Assembly: GCF_029846175.1 (NCBI RefSeq)
Contig: NZ_JARWAC010000027.1
Span: 62,001-126,000 of the forward strand
Origin: Sphaerisporangium sp. TRM90804
GTDB taxonomy: Bacteria; Actinomycetota; Actinomycetes; Streptosporangiales; Streptosporangiaceae
Length of the DNA: 64,000 nucleotides
Reading direction: 5' to 3'
Shown here: in pieces, positions 61,510 through 64,000 of the stretch
Layout: the number at the start of each line of letters is the position of its first letter
Position numbering within the stretch: the stretch's first letter is position 1
Notes under the pieces: generated by a model
Databases searched by the model: none
What the model was told of the DNA's origin: nothing
The model's input: the letters and a program-made list of their open reading frames with translations, nothing else
Position numbers and translations under genes: made by a program

Positions 61510-62410
61510 GGTCGACCGGCTTGAAAAACGCTACGGCGACACCGTGGCGCTCGACGGCGTCAGCCTGTCCGTCGGCCCGGGCGAGATGTTCGGCTTCGTC
61601 GGCGCCAACGGCGCGGGCAAGACGACCACGATGCGCATCGTCATGGGCGTGCTCGCGGCCGACGGCGGCGAGGTGCGCTGGAAGGGCGAGCCCGCCGGCT
61701 TCGAGACCCGCCGCCGGTTCGGCTACATGCCCGAGGAGCGCGGCCTCTACGCCAAGATGCGGGTCCGCGAGCAGGTCGAGTACTTCGGCCGCATCGCCGG
61801 CGTGGACGCCGCCACGGCGCGCCGGTCGGCCGACACCCTCATCGAGCGGCTCGGGCTCGGCCCGCGCCGCGACGACCACGTCGACGGCCTATCGCTGGGC
61901 AACCAGCAGCGCGTCCAGCTCGCCGTGGCTTTGATCCACCAGCCCGAGGCGCTGGTGCTCGACGAGCCGTTCTCCGGTCTCGACCCGATCGCCGTGGACG
62001 CTCTCGCCGACGTGCTGGCCGAGCGCCGGGCGGCCGGGGTGCCCGTCGTGTTCTCCAGCCACCAGCTCGACCTGGTCGAGCGGCTGTGCGACTCGGTCGG
62101 CATCATCAAGGCGGGCCGCATGGTGGCGACCGGCACCGTCGCCGAGTTGCGCGCACGGGAGTCGCGCAAACTGCTGCGCATCGTCGTCGCGGGCGCCGAG
62201 CCCGGCTGGACCGACCGGCTGTCCGGCACGATCCTCACCAAGGCCGAGGCGCCGGCCGGCGACCGCGCGGGGGAGCGCGTCGACGACGTGGTCCTCGCCC
62301 CGGCCGACGACCAGCAGGCCCTGCACGTGGCCGTGGAGGCCGGCCGCGTCCAGCACTTCGCCTGGCAGGAGCCTTCGCTGGCCGAGATCTTCCGTGAGGT
62401 GGTCGCGTGA
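61502..62410 (+). CDS. ABC exporter ATP-binding subunit (NatA-like)
   Basis: A 302-residue ATPase: Walker A GANGAGKTTT near 37, signature LSLGNQQRVQLAVALIHQP, Walker B ALVLDEPFSGLDP and H-loop FSSHQLDLVERLC. The C-terminal 90 residues are the DUF4162 extension. LSLGNQQR instead of LSGGQ is usual for NatA-type exporters. It overlaps the permease by four bases. Confidence 0.92.
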   Translation: MLEVDRLEKRYGDTVALDGVSLSVGPGEMFGFVGANGAGKTTTMRIVMGVLAADGGEVRWKGEPAGFETRRRFGYMPEERGLYAKMRVREQVEYFGRIAGVDAATARRSADTLIERLGLGPRRDDHVDGLSLGNQQRVQLAVALIHQPEALVLDEPFSGLDPIAVDALADVLAERRAAGVPVVFSSHQLDLVERLCDSVGIIKAGRMVATGTVAELRARESRKLLRIVVAGAEPGWTDRLSGTILTKAEAPAGDRAGERVDDVVLAPADDQQALHVAVEAGRVQHFAWQEPSLAEIFREVVA

Positions 62411-63579
62411 ACGCCGTCCTGCTGGTCGCCCGCCGCGAGATCTCCGTCCGGGGGCGCACGAAGGGATACCGCTACGGCCTGCTGGTCACCGCCGTGCTGG
62501 TGGCCCTGCTGGCGTCGCTGCCCGCCCTCATGGGCTCCGGCTCCGAGCACACGATCGGGGTGGCGGGCGCCCAGGCCGACCGGCTGCGCGCGGCGCTGAC
62601 GGCGCAGGACACCGCGGACGCCGACCTCACCATCCAGGTCAAGCCGTACGCCGACGAGGCGGCGGCCCGCGCCGCCGTGGCGAGCGACGAGGTCGACGCG
62701 GCCGTCGTCGACAACGCCACGGTGGTCTCCAAGAGCGTCGTCGGCACGGGGCTGTCGGCCATCCTCGACACCGTCCACCGCGCCGTCGCCGTCGAGGAGA
62801 ACCTCCGTGCCGCCGGCCTCGACCCCGCGCGGGTCGGGCAGGCACAGCAGGTACGCCCTCTGACCGAGGTCACGCTCCACGGCAGCGGCGAGGACGCCAC
62901 GATCCGCCGCGTGATCGCGATCACCATCGTCGTCATCCTGTTCATGCTGCTGATCCAGATCTGCACCTGGGTGGCCATGGGCGTGGTCGAGGAGAAGGGC
63001 AGCCGCATCGTCGAGATCCTGCTGACCGCCGTGCGGCCGTGGCAGCTCCTGGCGGGCAAGACGCTCGGCCTCGGCGTGCTGGGCCTGTCGCAGCTCCTGG
63101 TCATCGCCGGGGCGGGGCTCGCCGCGGCCCAGCTCACCGGTGCGGTGCCCCGGCTGCCCGACGGCACGTACGGCGTCGTGGCGGGCGCGGTGGGGTGGTT
63201 CCTGCTCGGCTACGCCTTCTACGCGGCCATGTTCGCCGCCATCGCTTCGCTGGTGTCCCGCCAGGAGGAGCTTAGCGGGGTGCTCACCCCGGCCACGATG
63301 CTGCTCATGGCGAGCTACCTGGTCGGTTTCGTCGCAGCCCAGGAGCCGGACGGCACGCTGACCCACGTGCTGTCGATCGTCCCGCCGTTCTCGGCGATGG
63401 TGATGCCGGTGCGGTCGGCGGTGACCGAGGTCCCGCTGTGGGAGTCCGCGCTCGCCGCCGGGGCGATGCTCGCGGCGGCCGCCGTCGTGCTGTTCATCGG
63501 CGGGCGTGTCTACCGCCGCGCGGTGATGCGCACGGGGGCCAAGGTGCGCCTGCGCGAGGCGTTCGGCATGGCGTCGTGA
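62407..63579 (+). CDS. ABC-2 exporter permease (NatB-like)
   Basis: A 390-residue membrane protein: one N-terminal helix (YGLLVTAVLVALLASLPAL), a large extracytoplasmic domain of about 130 residues and five further helices including VVILFMLLIQICTWVAMGVVEEKGSRIVEILLTAVRPWQLLAGK, summarised here by its ends only. The arrangement is that of NatB sodium-export-like permeases; the substrate is unknown. Confidence 0.88.
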   Translation: MNAVLLVARREISVRGRTKGYRYGLLVTAVLVALLASLPALMGSGSEHTIGVAGAQADRLRAALTAQDTADADLTIQVKPYADEAAARAAVASDEVDAAVVDNATVVSKSVVGTGLSAILDTVHRAVAVEENLRAAGLDPARVGQAQQVRPLTEVTLHGSGEDATIRRVIAITIVVILFMLLIQICTWVAMGVVEEKGSRIVEILLTAVRPWQLLAGKTLGLGVLGLSQLLVIAGAGLAAAQLTGAVPRLPDGTYGVVAGAVGWFLLGYAFYAAMFAAIASLVSRQEELSGVLTPATMLLMASYLVGFVAAQEPDGTLTHVLSIVPPFSAMVMPVRSAVTEVPLWESALAAGAMLAAAAVVLFIGGRVYRRAVMRTGAKVRLREAFGMAS

Positions 63580-63614
63580 GCTGTCAGAAGTGAGGCACGA
63601 GCCCTGAGTGGCAC

Positions 63615-63657
63615 GGCCCTTGGCGGCAAGGCGCGGGTCGCCTGTCCGCCAAGGGCC
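63615..63657 (+). terminator. Hairpin terminator after the exporter operon
   Basis: GGCCCTTGGCGG (63615-63626) and CCGCCAAGGGCC (63646-63657) form a perfect 12-bp stem with a 19-base loop, 36 bases after the permease stop. Confidence 0.75.
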
Positions 63658-63720
63658 GGTCAAGTTGCGGACCACCCTCCAAGTGCGGTGAGCTGATATG
63701 TCCGCACGAGGGGGAAGAAG

Positions 63721-64000
63721 TTGTCGGCTTTCGAGCAGCACTTGACGATCAACACGAAGCGCCTGGTCCTGCGGCCTTTCGAGCCGGGTGACACCGACCG
63801 GGTGCGCGCGATCGTCGAGTCCCGGGCGGCGTTCCTCCCGCCCGGAGCGCCCGGCCACCTGGCCGGTGTGTCCCAGTGGCTCACCTACGGCGTCCACGAG
63901 CTGTGGCGCTCGGGCCAGGGCATCCACCTCGCCATGGTCGCCGACGGGATGATCGTCGGTGCCGTGAGCCTGTTCCGCACCGTCTGGGGCTCGGGCACCA
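63721..64000 (+). CDS. GNAT-family N-acetyltransferase, partial
   Basis: The start of a GNAT acetyltransferase running off the window. TTG 63721 has GAGGGGGAAGAAG just upstream. The first 93 residues read SAFEQHLTINTKRLVLRPFE, then DTDRVRAIVESR and MVADGMIVGAVSLFRTV, the RimJ/RimL-like acetyltransferase_3 layout (TKRLVLRP at the N-terminus). The acetyl-CoA loop lies beyond the edge. Confidence 0.8.
   Translation, partial: MSAFEQHLTINTKRLVLRPFEPGDTDRVRAIVESRAAFLPPGAPGHLAGVSQWLTYGVHELWRSGQGIHLAMVADGMIVGAVSLFRTVWGSGT

Noticed and set aside
1-64000. CRISPR arrays, rRNA genes or a biosynthetic gene cluster
   Set aside because: No regularly spaced repeats with unique spacers, no rRNA-like sequence, and no PKS/NRPS/terpene/RiPP core enzymes were seen.

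Overview
This 64 kb window is high-GC actinobacterial chromosome. GTG and TTG starts are common, genes overlap as ATGA/GTGA, and the gene families are typical of mycelial actinomycetes: secreted GH12 cellulase and M23 peptidase, PucR and FadR regulators, F420-type LLM oxidoreductase, DnaE2 with DUF6504, and an orphan anti-sigma-type ATPase. I infer a Streptosporangiales-like genus from the overall flavour; no marker gene here fixes the genus.

Layout. 1-7.7 kb: a MarR regulator, a ferric-reductase-like flavocytochrome, a secreted metzincin-like protease with ricin lectin repeats, a secreted M23 peptidase, a DUF3817 membrane protein and a GH12 endoglucanase. 8.0-23.8 kb: remnants of two tandem integrative elements stacked on a tRNA-Arg(TCT) gene. 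Both end in a tyrosine-recombinase 3' remnant, small genes and a similar flank that leads into a 40-bp copy of the tRNA 3' half (9389-9428 and 23697-23736). The larger element carries an IS110 transposase, a DCL/DUF3223 protein, an unrecognised gene pair (soluble protein plus 4-TM protein) and a four-gene minus-strand operon. That operon encodes a ParB-like protein, a Snf2-type ATPase, a protein with a PD-(D/E)xK-like EIK motif and an N6-adenine DNA methyltransferase. It reads as a restriction-modification-like defence module that I cannot match to a named system. An IS3 element has cut off the N-terminal half of the integrase. The base composition here is visibly lower in GC than the flanks.

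24-41 kb: a secreted small protein, a Gfo/Idh/MocA oxidoreductase, an APH-fold kinase, cobalamin genes cobD and cobQ, a DCC thiol oxidoreductase, a LysR/SDR divergent pair, an ABC-2 exporter with a PucR regulator, a quinone oxidoreductase, and a single ORF joining a complete GH1 beta-glucosidase to a complete LacI regulator. An MFS transporter follows.

41-64 kb: a receptor-like Ser/Thr kinase, a complete ABC importer (binding protein, two permeases, ATPase), a LexA-box-preceded DUF6504-dnaE2 operon, a DUF4328 membrane protein, a NarL-type response regulator, a HATPase protein next to a broken HTH regulator, a methyltransferase, an LLM oxidoreductase, a FadR-type regulator divergent from lutABC (lactate oxidation) with a perfect palindromic operator between them, a regulator-plus-ABC-2 exporter operon, and the start of a GNAT acetyltransferase.
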